A DNA stretch of 64,000 bases from JAEUMD01 sp050250815. Its GTDB lineage: Bacteria; Pseudomonadota; Alphaproteobacteria; Rhizobiales; Hyphomicrobiaceae. Positions within the stretch are counted from its first letter, which is position 1. Each line of letters opens with the position of its first letter. Below the pieces are notes generated by a model. The model did no database searches. It saw only the letters and a program-made list of their open reading frames with translations, and was not told the DNA's origin. The stretch is from NCBI GenBank assembly GCA_050250815.1, contig JBFWNY010000003.1, positions 1 through 64,000 of the forward strand, written 5' to 3'. Below are positions 52,703 to 61,940 of the stretch, piece by piece. Both the position numbers and the translations under genes were made by a program.

Positions 52703-55630
52703 TCAGGTCTCGAGCCGCTTTAGCGCGCCTTCCAGACGCCTGACGATGCCGACAAGCTCTGTCTTGCGTTCCTGCGCTTCCTCGATCGCCTCGGGCTTGG
52801 CGCGCTCCATGAAGCTGGGGTTGGACAGCTTAGCGTCCATTTTGCCGATATCGACGTTGGCCTTCTCGATCTCGCGCTGAAGCCGCTTGCGCTCGGCGTC
52901 CATGTCGATGACGCCGGCAAGCGGCAGCGCGGCCGTCGTCTCGCCCGCGACGATAATGGCCGCACCCTTGGGTGCCGCCTTCGCGAAGGTGATGTCGTCG
53001 ATGCGTGCCAGCCGCTTTAACGTCTCGCCGTGCACGTCCACGCGATGACGCGCTGTCTTGTCAGCGCCCACCAGAACCAGCGGCACCTTGGCTCCGGCCG
53101 GCACATTCATCTCGGAGCGCACCGAGCGCACGTCGGAGACGAGCCGCACAACCCAGCCGATCTCGTCATCGGCGGTGGCCGAAGCAAGTCCATCGAACTC
53201 GGGCCACTGCGCCAGCGCCAGGATGTTGAGCCGTTTCTCGCCGTGCTCGACCATGTGCGCCCACAGCTCCTCCGTGATGAAGGGCATGAACGGGTGCAGC
53301 AGCTTCAGGATCTGGTCGAGCACCCACGCCGTGGTCGCCCGCGTCTCGGCGATCGCGCGCTCGTCGTCGCCGTTGAGGATCGGCTTGATGAGCTCCAGAT
53401 ACCAGTCGCAGAAGATGCCCCAGACGAACTCGTAGGCGGCCCCGGCCGCCTCGTTGAACCTGTAGGCCTTGATCGCCGCGGTGACCGCGGTGGCGGCGCG
53501 CTGCGTCTCGCCCGCGATCCAGCGGTTGACGGTCTCCCGGACGCCCTTGGGATCGAAGTCGCGCTGGCGCACGCACTCGTTCATCTCGGCAAAGCGCGCC
53601 GCGTTCCACAGCTTGGTCGCGAAGTTGCGGTAACCCTCGACGCGGCTGGTCGCGAGCTTGATGTCACGGCCCTGGGCCGCCATCGCCGCCAGCGTGAAGC
53701 GCAGCGCGTCGGCGCCGTACTGGTCGATGAGGTTGAGCGGATCGATGACGTTGCCCTTCGACTTCGACATCTTCTGCCCCTTCTCGTCGCGCACGAGGGC
53801 ATGGATGTAGACGTCGCGGAACGGCACCTCCTTCATGAAGTACAGCCCCATCATCATCATGCGGGCGACCCAGAAGAAGATGATGTCGAAGCCGGTGACG
53901 AGCACGGTGGTCGGATAGTAGCGCTTCAGTTCGGGCGTCTTGTCCGGCCAGCCCAGCGTCGAGAACGGCCACAGCGCGGATGAGAACCACGTGTCGAGCA
54001 CGTCCGGATCGCGCCAGATTTTCATTATATTAGACCGCCTCTCGAGCGGTCGTTCGTTCCACTTGTCCGCCTCTTCTTTGGATGGCGCTATCTCGACCCT
54101 AATCCCCACATTGCCTAGCCCGGTCGAATTGTACGCATGCTCCGCTTCTCGAACCGCGGTGCGCTCGTCATGCGCTACAAACAAGAATGACCCGATGAAG
54201 CCCTTGCTTGTCTCCACACCTGGATGGGGCAATAGGGCGGGTCCGTACCACGCGGGAATCTGATGCCCCCACCAGAGCTGGCGCGAGATGCACCACGGCT
54301 CGATGTTGCGCATCCACTCGAAATAGGTCTTCTCCCAGTTCTTCGGCACGAACTGGGTCGCGCCGCCTTCCACCGCCGCAATCGCCTTCTTGGCCAGCTC
54401 GGCTGCGTTCACATACCACTGGTCGGTGAGCCACGGCTCTACCGCCACGTTGGAGCGGTCGCCGTGCGGCACTGTGTGCGTGGTCGGCTCGATCTTCGCC
54501 AGCAGCCCGGCCTTCGCCATGTCCTCGACAATGCGCAGGCGCGCGGCGAACCGGTCGAGCTTGTGATAAGCGGCCGGCACGTCCGACGCATCGGCAGCCG
54601 CGCCATCGAGGATCGCACCGTGCGCGTCGAGCACGTTGATCTGCGCGAGCCCGTGCCGCTTGCCGACCTCGAAGTCGTTGAAGTCGTGCGCGGGCGTGAT
54701 CTTCACCGCACCCGTTCCCTTCTCCGGGTCCGAGTACTCGTCCGCCACGATCGGTATTTCGCGCCCGACCAGCGGCAGCCTGACCTTTCTGCCGACGATG
54801 TCCTTGTAGCGCTCGTCATCGGGGTGCACGGCAACGCCTGAGTCACCCAGCATCGTTTCGGGGCGTGTCGTCGCCACGACGATGAAGCGCTTGGGATCAT
54901 CGGCCAGCGGATAGCGGAAGTGGTACATGTGACCCGAAGGGTCCTTCGCCAGCACCTTGGCGAGCGCCGCCGGATCGAAGGCGACAGCGTTGCCCTCCTT
55001 GTCGGTCTCACCGTCCTGCCACTTGAACGAGCCCTTCTTCTCGACCTGCACCACCTCCAGGTCGGAGATCGCAGTCTGGAACTTCGTGTCCCAGTTGACC
55101 AACCGCTTATCCTTGTAGATGAGGCCGGCGCGATGCAGCTCCACGAACACTTTGGCAACGGCGGCCGACAGCCCCTCGTCCATGGTGAAGCGCTCTCGCG
55201 ACCAGTCGCAGGAGGCACCCAGGCGCTTCAACTGATTGACGATGGTGTCGCCAGACTCCTTCTTCCAGGCCCACACCTCCTTCACGAAGGCGTCACGCCC
55301 CATCGTCCGTCGGTCGGTGCGGTTCTCGGACGCGAGCTTGCGCTCAACCACCATCTGGGTGGCGATACCGGCATGGTCCGTGCCCGGCTGCCACAGCACG
55401 TCCTTGCCGCGCATGCGCTCGAACCGCGCAAGGATGTCCTGCAGCGTGTTGTTGAGCGCGTGGCCCATGTGTAGCGAGCCGGTGACGTTGGGCGGCGGGA
55501 TGACGATGCAGAACGGCTCCGCGCCGGCAGCCAGTCGTTCCGGCTTTCCGCAGGCGAAGGCGTCCGCCTTCTCCCACTCGGCATTCACGCGCGGCTCGAT
55601 GGCGGCCGGCTGATACGTCTTTTCGAGCAT
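52703..55630 (-). CDS. valS: valyl-tRNA synthetase
   Basis: 975-residue class I synthetase with HIGH-type PPNVTGSLHMGHALNN, editing domain (about 220-400), RQLWWGHQIPAW, KMSKS in GQKMSKSKGNVIDP, anticodon domain and a C-terminal coiled coil (about 905-975, ERKRLQREIEKANVDIGK). The segment between HQIPAWYGPA and WRDPDVLDTWF (about 54020-54225) is clearly longer than in the ValRS sequences I know and uses codons rare in this DNA (ATA, AGG, CTA, AAT, AAA). The frame stays open and active-site motifs are intact, so the protein should work. Confidence 0.96.
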   Translation of the reverse strand: MLEKTYQPAAIEPRVNAEWEKADAFACGKPERLAAGAEPFCIVIPPPNVTGSLHMGHALNNTLQDILARFERMRGKDVLWQPGTDHAGIATQMVVERKLASENRTDRRTMGRDAFVKEVWAWKKESGDTIVNQLKRLGASCDWSRERFTMDEGLSAAVAKVFVELHRAGLIYKDKRLVNWDTKFQTAISDLEVVQVEKKGSFKWQDGETDKEGNAVAFDPAALAKVLAKDPSGHMYHFRYPLADDPKRFIVVATTRPETMLGDSGVAVHPDDERYKDIVGRKVRLPLVGREIPIVADEYSDPEKGTGAVKITPAHDFNDFEVGKRHGLAQINVLDAHGAILDGAAADASDVPAAYHKLDRFAARLRIVEDMAKAGLLAKIEPTTHTVPHGDRSNVAVEPWLTDQWYVNAAELAKKAIAAVEGGATQFVPKNWEKTYFEWMRNIEPWCISRQLWWGHQIPAWYGPALLPHPGVETSKGFIGSFLFVAHDERTAVREAEHAYNSTGLGNVGIRVEIAPSKEEADKWNERPLERRSNIMKIWRDPDVLDTWFSSALWPFSTLGWPDKTPELKRYYPTTVLVTGFDIIFFWVARMMMMGLYFMKEVPFRDVYIHALVRDEKGQKMSKSKGNVIDPLNLIDQYGADALRFTLAAMAAQGRDIKLATSRVEGYRNFATKLWNAARFAEMNECVRQRDFDPKGVRETVNRWIAGETQRAATAVTAAIKAYRFNEAAGAAYEFVWGIFCDWYLELIKPILNGDDERAIAETRATTAWVLDQILKLLHPFMPFITEELWAHMVEHGEKRLNILALAQWPEFDGLASATADDEIGWVVRLVSDVRSVRSEMNVPAGAKVPLVLVGADKTARHRVDVHGETLKRLARIDDITFAKAAPKGAAIIVAGETTAALPLAGVIDMDAERKRLQREIEKANVDIGKMDAKLSNPSFMERAKPEAIEEAQERKTELVGIVRRLEGALKRLET
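54020..54225 (-). other. atypical insertion-like segment inside valS
   Basis: Encodes about 70 residues (HPGVETSKGFIGSFL ... RPLERRSNIMK) in the connective region of ValRS. Codons such as TCT AAT ATA ATG AAA, GGG ATT AGG and GAA CGA contrast with the C/G-ending codons on both sides. GACCGC and GCGGTC near 54033-54051 form a small palindrome. Local gain or recombination is inferred; overall GC falls only mildly. Confidence 0.5.
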
Positions 55631-55797
55631 GTCTCCCCAAGGCTCCCGCGGGCCTCGACGGCTTGGACTGGAATGGAGGGGCGGTGGTAGGCCCGGCGTG
55701 CCGCCTAGTCAACCTCCGCCGCCCGGCCGGAATAGCGCAGCCACCCACCGGCCCGGTCACCGACCGCCACCCCGAAGCCCGCATCAGGCTGGGCGCA

Positions 55798-57744
55798 TCA
55801 GCCCCGCAAATCGGGAGGCGTGCCCTCGGCTTTCAGCATCGCCACGGCGGCGTCCAGACCCATCACCTCCTGCGCCTGGCTGCCAAGACGCCGCATCGAG
55901 ACCTTGCGCTCCTCGGCCTCGCGCTTGCCGACCACCAGCATCACCGGCACCTTGGCCAGCGAGTGCTCGCGCACCTTGAGGTTGATCTTCTCGTTGCGCA
56001 TGTCGGTCTCGGCGCGCAGGCCGGCACGCTCCAGTACGGCGGCCACCTCCGCCGCGTAGGCGTCCGCGTCCGACACGATGGTGGCGACCACCGCCTGCAA
56101 CGGCGAAAGCCACAGCGGGAAGTGACCAGCGTAGTTCTCGATGAGGATGCCCGTGAAGCGCTCCAGCGAGCCGAACATGGCGCGATGGATCATCACCGGG
56201 GTCACCTTGCCCGAGTGCTCGTCGATGTAGAACGCCCCCAGGCGCCCAGCGAGATTGAAGTCCACCTGCGTCGTGCCGCACTGCCACTCGCGGCCGATGG
56301 CGTCGCGCAGCACGTACTCGAGCTTGGGTCCGTAGAAGGCTCCCTCGCCCGGCTGCAGCGCCGTCTTGATGCGGCCATTCGACTGGCGCTTCACCTCGTC
56401 GAGCACGTCGGACAGCGCCTTCTCGGCCTTGTCCCACAGCTCGTCGGCACCGACGCGCTTTTCGGGTCGCGTCGACAGCTTGATGAAGATGTCCTCAAAT
56501 CCGAAGTCCTTGTAGATGGAGAGCATCAGGTCGTTGACCTTGAGGCACTCCTCCATGATCTGATTTTCGGTGATGAAGATGTGCGCGTCATCCTGCGTGA
56601 AGTGGCGCACACGCATAAGGCCGTGCAGCGCGCCCGAGGGCTCGTAGCGGTGCACCTTGCCGAACTCGGCGATCTTGAGCGGCAGGTCGCGATAGCTCTT
56701 GAGCCCGTGCTTGAAGATCTGCACGTGGCCGGGACAGTTCATCGGCTTGCAGCAGAACACGCGCTCGTCCGGCAGCACGGTGGTGAACATGTTCTCACCG
56801 TAGTTCTCCCAGTGGCCGCTCAGCTCCCAGAAATGCTTCTCCATCATGTCGGGCGAGTTGACTTCGACGTAGCCGGCCCTCTGCTGCGCGCGGCGCATAT
56901 ACGCGATCAGCGTCTGGAAGAGCGTCCAGCCCTTCGGATGCCAGAATACTGAGCCGGGCGCTTCCTCCTGGAAGTGGAACAGGTCCATCTCGCGGCCGAG
57001 CTTGCGATGGTCGCGCTTCTCTGCCTCTTCGATCTGCTTGAGGTGAGCGGCCAGATCCTCCTCGCTCGCCCACGCCGTGCCGTAGACACGCTGCAGCTGC
57101 GGCTTGGTCGAGTCGCCGCGCCAGTAGGCGCCGGCGAACTTCATCAGCTTGAAGGCCTTGCCGATCTGCCCCGTCGACGTCATGTGCGGGCCGCGGCACA
57201 GGTCGAGCCACGCTCCCTGTCGGTAGATCTTGACGTCCTCGCCCTCTGGGATCGCATCGACCAGCTCGACCTTGAAGGTCTCACCCTGCTCTCTGAAATG
57301 CCGCTTGGCCTTGTCGCGCGACCAGACCTCCTTGGTGAAGGGGTCATTGCGCTTGATGATCTCGGCCATCTTGGCTTCGATCCTGGCCAGATCGTCGGGC
57401 TGGAACGGCTCGTCCTTGGCGAAGTCGTAGAAGAAGCCGTTCTCGATCACCGGGCCGATCGTCACCTGCGTGCCGGGCCACAGCTCCTGCACGGCTTCGG
57501 CCATCACGTGTGCACAGTCGTGCCGGATCAGCTCCAGCGCTTCCGGATCGGTCCTGGTCACGATGCGGATGGCGCCGTCGCGATCTATGGGATCTGCAAG
57601 ATCGGCGAGCTTGCCGTCAAGGGCGATCGCGACCGCTTTCTTGGCGAGGCTCTTGGAGATGCCTTCGGCCAGAGCCTTGCCGGTGATGCCTTGGGGGTAG
57701 CGGCGCTCCGCGCCATCGGGGAATCGTAGCGTGATCTCGCTCAA
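55798..57744 (-). CDS. thrS: threonyl-tRNA synthetase
   Basis: 648-residue class II synthetase: TGS domain (1-62, ITLRFPDGAERRYPQGITGKALAEGI), editing domain with HDCAHVMAEAVQELWPGTQ (zinc/editing HxxxH type), catalytic core with CCKPMNCPGHVQIFKHGLKSYRDLPLK and HGLMRVRHFTQDDAHIF, and the anticodon domain (about 540-640). The start codon is TTG with a strong GGAGG 5 bases upstream (57750-57754) that is also part of a stem-loop; see the leader. It is transcribed away from the TAXI gene. Confidence 0.97.
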   Translation of the reverse strand: MSEITLRFPDGAERRYPQGITGKALAEGISKSLAKKAVAIALDGKLADLADPIDRDGAIRIVTRTDPEALELIRHDCAHVMAEAVQELWPGTQVTIGPVIENGFFYDFAKDEPFQPDDLARIEAKMAEIIKRNDPFTKEVWSRDKAKRHFREQGETFKVELVDAIPEGEDVKIYRQGAWLDLCRGPHMTSTGQIGKAFKLMKFAGAYWRGDSTKPQLQRVYGTAWASEEDLAAHLKQIEEAEKRDHRKLGREMDLFHFQEEAPGSVFWHPKGWTLFQTLIAYMRRAQQRAGYVEVNSPDMMEKHFWELSGHWENYGENMFTTVLPDERVFCCKPMNCPGHVQIFKHGLKSYRDLPLKIAEFGKVHRYEPSGALHGLMRVRHFTQDDAHIFITENQIMEECLKVNDLMLSIYKDFGFEDIFIKLSTRPEKRVGADELWDKAEKALSDVLDEVKRQSNGRIKTALQPGEGAFYGPKLEYVLRDAIGREWQCGTTQVDFNLAGRLGAFYIDEHSGKVTPVMIHRAMFGSLERFTGILIENYAGHFPLWLSPLQAVVATIVSDADAYAAEVAAVLERAGLRAETDMRNEKINLKVREHSLAKVPVMLVVGKREAEERKVSMRRLGSQAQEVMGLDAAVAMLKAEGTPPDLRG

Positions 57745-57795
57745 CGGGGCCTCCTCTCACTCGCTGCCTACGACGCAGGTAAGAACGAGAGGAGG
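57745..57795 (-). promoter_or_regulatory. thrS mRNA leader: SD-sequestering hairpin with tRNA-Thr-like loop
   Basis: On the mRNA, CCUCCUCUC (57795-57787) pairs perfectly with GAGAGGAGG (57758-57750), burying the GGAGG Shine-Dalgarno. Between them a 4-bp stem CUGC/GCAG (57778-57775 / 57767-57764) closes a 7-nt loop GUCGUAG (57774-57768). As an anticodon loop this gives U33, C34-G35-U36, A37: the tRNA-Thr CGU anticodon. ThrRS reads G35 and U36. E. coli thrS is known to be repressed by ThrRS binding a tRNA mimic in its leader; extension to this gene is inference. Confidence 0.6.
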
Positions 57796-58242
57796 CTTCT
57801 AAGCCGGTTGAGACCTAAGTCAAGGGCACGGCGCGGCGGGACGAGGCCCGGCGCGGGACCGCCACGAGACGGAGCGGGGCCGGCACCGGCGAACGCCGCA
57901 TCGCCTTCTGCTCGCCCGCCGCACAACACAAGTCCGCCTCTATTACGCCCTGGAAATTTCCCCACGCAGCCGAACAATCGCCCACGGCATGGCGACATCT
58001 CTCCAATTGCAGCGAAACTCTTTCGCTAGCCTCGCGCCGGCGAATGCCCGATTGAAGCGCGAGTGTCGAGAACCGGTTCAGGCAATCCGTTGGGGGGAAT
58101 TGCCGCGACCAAGAAGCGACGCCGTCGCCGCCTACGTGCTCTTGCAGTCGCACGAAGGCTCGGCGAGTAACAGACAGTGGGCTTCGCGGTCGCGCATGCC
58201 ATCCTCGATCAGAGCGCCTGACGCCCTGGCCGAGAGACCGTC
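57796..58242. other. intergenic region between thrS and the TAXI gene
   Basis: About 450 bp holding the promoters of both divergent genes. Frames are open by chance; I find no RNA gene, terminator or recognisable protein. Confidence 0.5.
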
Positions 58243-59475
58243 ATGCGTTCGCTCATTGCCGCCTGCTCTCATCCCGCGCCTCACGCCCTGTCGATCCGCC
58301 CCTGGGCCGTCGCCGCCGTGGCGGCACTCGTGAGCCTCGCGTGGGCGTGCGAGGCTTCGGCCCAAACGACGACGCGCAAGCGCGCGGCCGGATCGTCCGC
58401 GATCCACGCCATCCGATCGCTCAGTGCGACGCTCAACGAGAACACCACCACGATCATTTCCGGCAATCCCAACGGCACCTATCTCTATCTGGCCTACGAC
58501 ATGTCCACCGTGCTCGACGACGGAGACAAGCTGCGCGTGCTCCCGGTGATCGGCAAGGGTGGCTACCAGAACGTGCGCGACGTGCTGCACCTGAAGGGCG
58601 TGGACCTGGGCATCACCCAATCCAACATCATGCGCTACCTTAAGCGCACCGGCGAGATGGGTGCCAGCATCGACAAGCGGCTCGGCTACGTCGCCAAGCT
58701 CTACAACGAGGAGATGCACATCCTGGCCGGCGACGGCATTCTGCGACTCAAGGACCTCGAGGGAAAGAAGGTCAACTTCTCCGATGTGGGCAGCGGCACG
58801 CAGTTCTCGGCCCGCCTCATCTTCGAGTTGCTGGGCATCAAGCCGGTCGAGGTCAACATGGGCCAGAGCGACGGCTACCTGAAGGTCAAATCGGGCGAGA
58901 TCGCCGCGACCGTGTTGATCGCCGGCAAGCCGACCGGCGCCTTCGGCAAGTTCAAGCTCGAGCCGGGCATGAAGCTACTGCCGGTTGAGTACTCAGAACC
59001 GCTCGAGGAAGAGTATTTCCCTGCGCGGCTCACCCATCAGGACTATCCCAACCTGCTGAAGGAAGGTGAGAGCGTCGATACCGTAGCGGTCGGCGCGGTT
59101 CTTGCCGTCTACTTGTGGCCCCGTGACACCGACCGCTACCGCCGCGTGGCCCGGTTCGTCGAAGCCTTCTTTTCCAAGTTCCCCGAGTTCCGCAAGGCAC
59201 CGCGCCATTCCAAGTGGCGTGAGACGAACCTGGCAGCCGATCTGAAGGGCTGGACGCGCTTCCCCGCCGCGCGGGAATGGCTCGATGCCAACAACGGAGG
59301 TGCGGCCGCAACGGCGCCGGCCGAAGCGGCTCGCGGCACGGGCGCCGTGCCAGCCCCCTCGCTCGTGCGCCAGGGCGGCGAGCGACGACCGGCGACCGAG
59401 GCGGCGAACAAGGACAAGCTCTACGAGAAGTTCCTCGAATGGTCGAAGGCGCAATCCCCCGCGGCTCCCCGATGA
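58243..59475 (+). CDS. TAXI-family TRAP solute-receptor-like protein
   Basis: 410 residues: long signal (hydrophobic WAVAAVAALVSLAWACEASA about 22-41) and a periplasmic binding-protein fold of TAXI type (TTTIISGNPNGTYLYLAYDMSTVL; VDLGITQSNIMRYLKR; LEGKKVNFSDVGSGTQFSARLIFELLGI; KSGEIAATVLIAGKP). The C-terminal 70 residues are Ala/Pro-rich. No DctM/Q-type TRAP permease is encoded in the window, so it is an orphan receptor or works with a distant transporter or sensor. Followed 33 bp later by the Sel1-protein gene. Confidence 0.85.
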   Translation: MRSLIAACSHPAPHALSIRPWAVAAVAALVSLAWACEASAQTTTRKRAAGSSAIHAIRSLSATLNENTTTIISGNPNGTYLYLAYDMSTVLDDGDKLRVLPVIGKGGYQNVRDVLHLKGVDLGITQSNIMRYLKRTGEMGASIDKRLGYVAKLYNEEMHILAGDGILRLKDLEGKKVNFSDVGSGTQFSARLIFELLGIKPVEVNMGQSDGYLKVKSGEIAATVLIAGKPTGAFGKFKLEPGMKLLPVEYSEPLEEEYFPARLTHQDYPNLLKEGESVDTVAVGAVLAVYLWPRDTDRYRRVARFVEAFFSKFPEFRKAPRHSKWRETNLAADLKGWTRFPAAREWLDANNGGAAATAPAEAARGTGAVPAPSLVRQGGERRPATEAANKDKLYEKFLEWSKAQSPAAPR

Positions 59476-59508
59476 CGGATCGGGCGAGCGAGAAAAGGTG
59501 ACGAGGCT

Positions 59509-60828
59509 ATGAAACGCAAGACGCCGGCTCCCGAGCAGCCGACGATCAAGCAGCTTCTGGAGCGCGTCGACCGCGAGACGGCGCTGGCCGAGCAGACGAT
59601 CGCGGAGGCGCGGGCCGGTGCCATCCATCGCGCCGGACGCACTGCACCACCGCGACAGCTCCCGCCAGCAGCGCCGTTCGATTTCGGCAATGACGTTCCC
59701 GAGCATCGTATTTGGCGGGATGGCGTCGAGCGGATCAGCATCTTCGAGCGGGCGGGCGCCAGCGCGGGGCGACTTCTCGCACTCGGCTTACGAATGGCGC
59801 GGCACCCGCTGCCCGCTTTGGTAGCGGGCGTTGCACTGCTCGCCATCGGCTTGGCCGCGAGTGCCGCGTTCAGCGGCATGGGTAGCGGTCGCGGCACCAC
59901 CGCACCGGCCGCTGTCATGCCCGATCCACGCGTGACGATGGTGCCGGTGGCTCCGGTATCCGTGCTGCCCGCCGCGACGCCGACTCGGGCAGGCGTGGCC
60001 ATGCTGGGTCCATCGGCTGAGGATCGCGGCGGGGCAACGTCGGCGTCCCTCTCGCCCGCAGACGCGGGCGCACAACATGGTGGCGGCGCGCCCTGGCATG
60101 CCGTGTCGCGCCGACTGGCGATGCTTACCGACTCGCTGCGGGCGGTCGGCCGCAAAGAGCCTGCCGCCGCCGAAAAGCCGCCTGTCCGGCCGGAAGAACC
60201 GGAAGCCGCGCGGCACCTGTTGGGTGGCCTCAACGTGCCATCGGTCATCGACGCTGCAGCCGGTGCACGCACCCCGCTCGCAGTTTGGCTGGAAACGAAA
60301 GAAGCCGAAGCCAGCGCCGCATCCGTTCTCATCTCCGGCCTCAGCGATGGCTTCATCCTGTCGCCGGGACGCCGGCTCGATGACGGGCGCTGGCGCATCG
60401 ATCCGCGCGCCCTGTCACTGGTGCGCATCGACATCCCGCCGGGCGCTGCCGGTGACATCGACTTGGAAGTCGCCGTGCTCGATGCCCGCGAGGCGGTGAC
60501 GGTGCGGGCGGCAACGCGCCTCCATATCGCCCCGCAGTCGAGTGTCCCAGATGCCACCACCGCCATCGTCGCGCAGGGGCGCTCGCTGAGCGGGGCTGGT
60601 GATATTCCCGGAGCGCGTCTGCTGCTGGAGCGGGCCGCACTCATGGGCAGCGCGGAAGCCGCATTCCTGCTTGGTGAGCTGTTTGATGCCAGCGTGCTGG
60701 CGGAGCGCGGGGCCCGCGACGCCGAGCCGAGTGCGGAGCGCGCGCGCCATTGGTACGGCGAGGCGGCCCGGCAAGGCCATGTCACCGCAACAACGCGACT
60801 GAGCAGCCTTTCAGACGCAGCCCGCTGA
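59509..60828 (+). CDS. membrane protein with Sel1-like C-terminus, function unknown
   Basis: 439 residues. The N-terminal 95 are hydrophilic (IKQLLERVDRETALAEQTIAEARAG, likely helical); one membrane helix lies at about 101-123 (PLPALVAGVALLAIGLAASAAFSG); then a Pro/Ala/Ser-rich linker, a beta-rich part (about 240-345) and a Sel1-like pair at the end (IPGARLLLERAALMGSAEAAFLLGELFD; RARHWYGEAARQGHVTATTRL). The gene is probably co-transcribed with the TAXI gene. I do not recognise the family. Confidence 0.7.
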   Translation: MKRKTPAPEQPTIKQLLERVDRETALAEQTIAEARAGAIHRAGRTAPPRQLPPAAPFDFGNDVPEHRIWRDGVERISIFERAGASAGRLLALGLRMARHPLPALVAGVALLAIGLAASAAFSGMGSGRGTTAPAAVMPDPRVTMVPVAPVSVLPAATPTRAGVAMLGPSAEDRGGATSASLSPADAGAQHGGGAPWHAVSRRLAMLTDSLRAVGRKEPAAAEKPPVRPEEPEAARHLLGGLNVPSVIDAAAGARTPLAVWLETKEAEASAASVLISGLSDGFILSPGRRLDDGRWRIDPRALSLVRIDIPPGAAGDIDLEVAVLDAREAVTVRAATRLHIAPQSSVPDATTAIVAQGRSLSGAGDIPGARLLLERAALMGSAEAAFLLGELFDASVLAERGARDAEPSAERARHWYGEAARQGHVTATTRLSSLSDAAR

Positions 60829-60856
60829 CGAGACCCTCAACATCTCATGCGGGCAT

Positions 60857-61207
60857 CTATCGGCACGTATCGACGCTGTCGTCCTGTGCCTCAAGCCACG
60901 GCTTCTCGATATGCCGCCCCGTCCAGCGGCCATAGCGCCAGGGCGCGAGCGCGTGGCGCGTTGCCCGGATGTCAGGAACCGGATCGTAACCCGCAGAGCC
61001 CCACGGGTTGCAGCGCGCCACACGCGACAGCGTAAGCCAGAAACCGCGCCACGCGCCGTTCTTCTCGATCGCCTCGAGGCCGTACTCCGAGCATGTCGGC
61101 AGGTGCCGGCACTCGAGGCCCATCCACGGCTTGATCGTCCAACGGTAGAGGTGGATCGGCGCCTTCAGCATGGTCTTGCCAAGTCGCGCGGGAACGCCGC
61201 CGTTCAT
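60857..61207 (-). CDS. yidD: membrane protein insertion efficiency factor YidD
   Basis: 116 residues with the YidD signature: APIHLYRWTIKPWMGLECRHLPTCSEYGLEAI, SRVARCNPWG and GYDPVPDI (conserved cysteines, Asn-Pro-Trp-Gly, Tyr-Asp-Pro-Val). It assists YidC in membrane-protein insertion. Usually beside rpmH-rnpA-yidC; in Rhizobiales it sits here near hisI. The C-terminal 30 residues are an extension. Start 61207 or ATG 61171. Confidence 0.93.
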   Translation of the reverse strand: MNGGVPARLGKTMLKAPIHLYRWTIKPWMGLECRHLPTCSEYGLEAIEKNGAWRGFWLTLSRVARCNPWGSAGYDPVPDIRATRHALAPWRYGRWTGRHIEKPWLEAQDDSVDTCR

Positions 61208-61308
61208 GACGGAAGGCCCCTAAACATTAGGCGTGCCGTCCTTGTGGAAGGAGCGAAACGGGCCGTAACGCATGGGAACACGATTGAGCGGCATCTCGGC
61301 GTTTCACT

Positions 61309-61767
61309 CTATTGCGCAGCGCTGAGGCCGACACGCCTGGCGCCGACCTCCGCCATCGCCTTCTCGATCGCCTCGAAGATGAGCAACGTCGAGGCATGCC
61401 GCGCCTTGTAGTCGCGTACCGGCTCCAGCACGGCCAGATCCGCCCAGCGCCCGATGGGCGGCGGTCCACCCTCCTTCAGCATCGCGCGCATGACGGCAGC
61501 GACGGCCGCGAACTCCGCCGCGTCGGTCCCCACGATTTCGCGACCGACCACCGACGCGGCCGCCTGTCCAAGCAGGCATGCCTTCACCGACTGGCCGAAA
61601 TCGGCGACTTTGCCGCCGTCCATGACGAGATCGACCGTAATCGTCGATCCGCACAGCTTGGAATGGGCCGTCGCCGTTGCATCGGGCCGTGCGAGCCGCT
61701 CCGTCCGCGGGATGGCGGCTGCCAGCTCCAGGATGCGCATGTTGTAGATCTGATCGAGCTCGCTCAT
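61309..61767 (-). CDS. IscU/NifU-like Fe-S scaffold family protein
   Basis: 152 residues: MSELDQIYNMRILELAAAIPRTERL, SKLCGSTITVDLVMDGGKV and FGQSVKACLLGQAAASVVG are typical of the scaffold fold. Two of the three cluster cysteines are visible (KLCGS, KACLL); at the third position the sequence is YKARHASTLLIFEAI with no Cys. It may therefore bind a labile cluster or another ligand. Start at MSELDQIY with GAGG 8 bases upstream. Neighbour of yidD and hisI, as usual in the order. Confidence 0.85.
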   Translation of the reverse strand: MSELDQIYNMRILELAAAIPRTERLARPDATATAHSKLCGSTITVDLVMDGGKVADFGQSVKACLLGQAAASVVGREIVGTDAAEFAAVAAVMRAMLKEGGPPPIGRWADLAVLEPVRDYKARHASTLLIFEAIEKAMAEVGARRVGLSAAQ

Positions 61768-61940
61768 GCCACCTCGGTCGTAGCCCTGCTCTGCCTCTGC
61801 GCCCAGCCCACACCGGCTCCGGGGCACTGCGCCGCTGGCCAGCCGCTGACCGCACCTATATAGGCGATGAAGCCGTCGAGGGGGAGTGCAGGCCAACTGC
61901 CGCGCTGCGCCGAACATTTCGACGATGAGGAGGAGCCCCA

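Noticed and set aside
57745..57795. T-box riboswitch for thrS
   Set aside because: No T-box sequence (TGGNACCGCG), specifier loop or terminator; T-boxes are essentially absent from this class. The tRNA-mimic model fits better.
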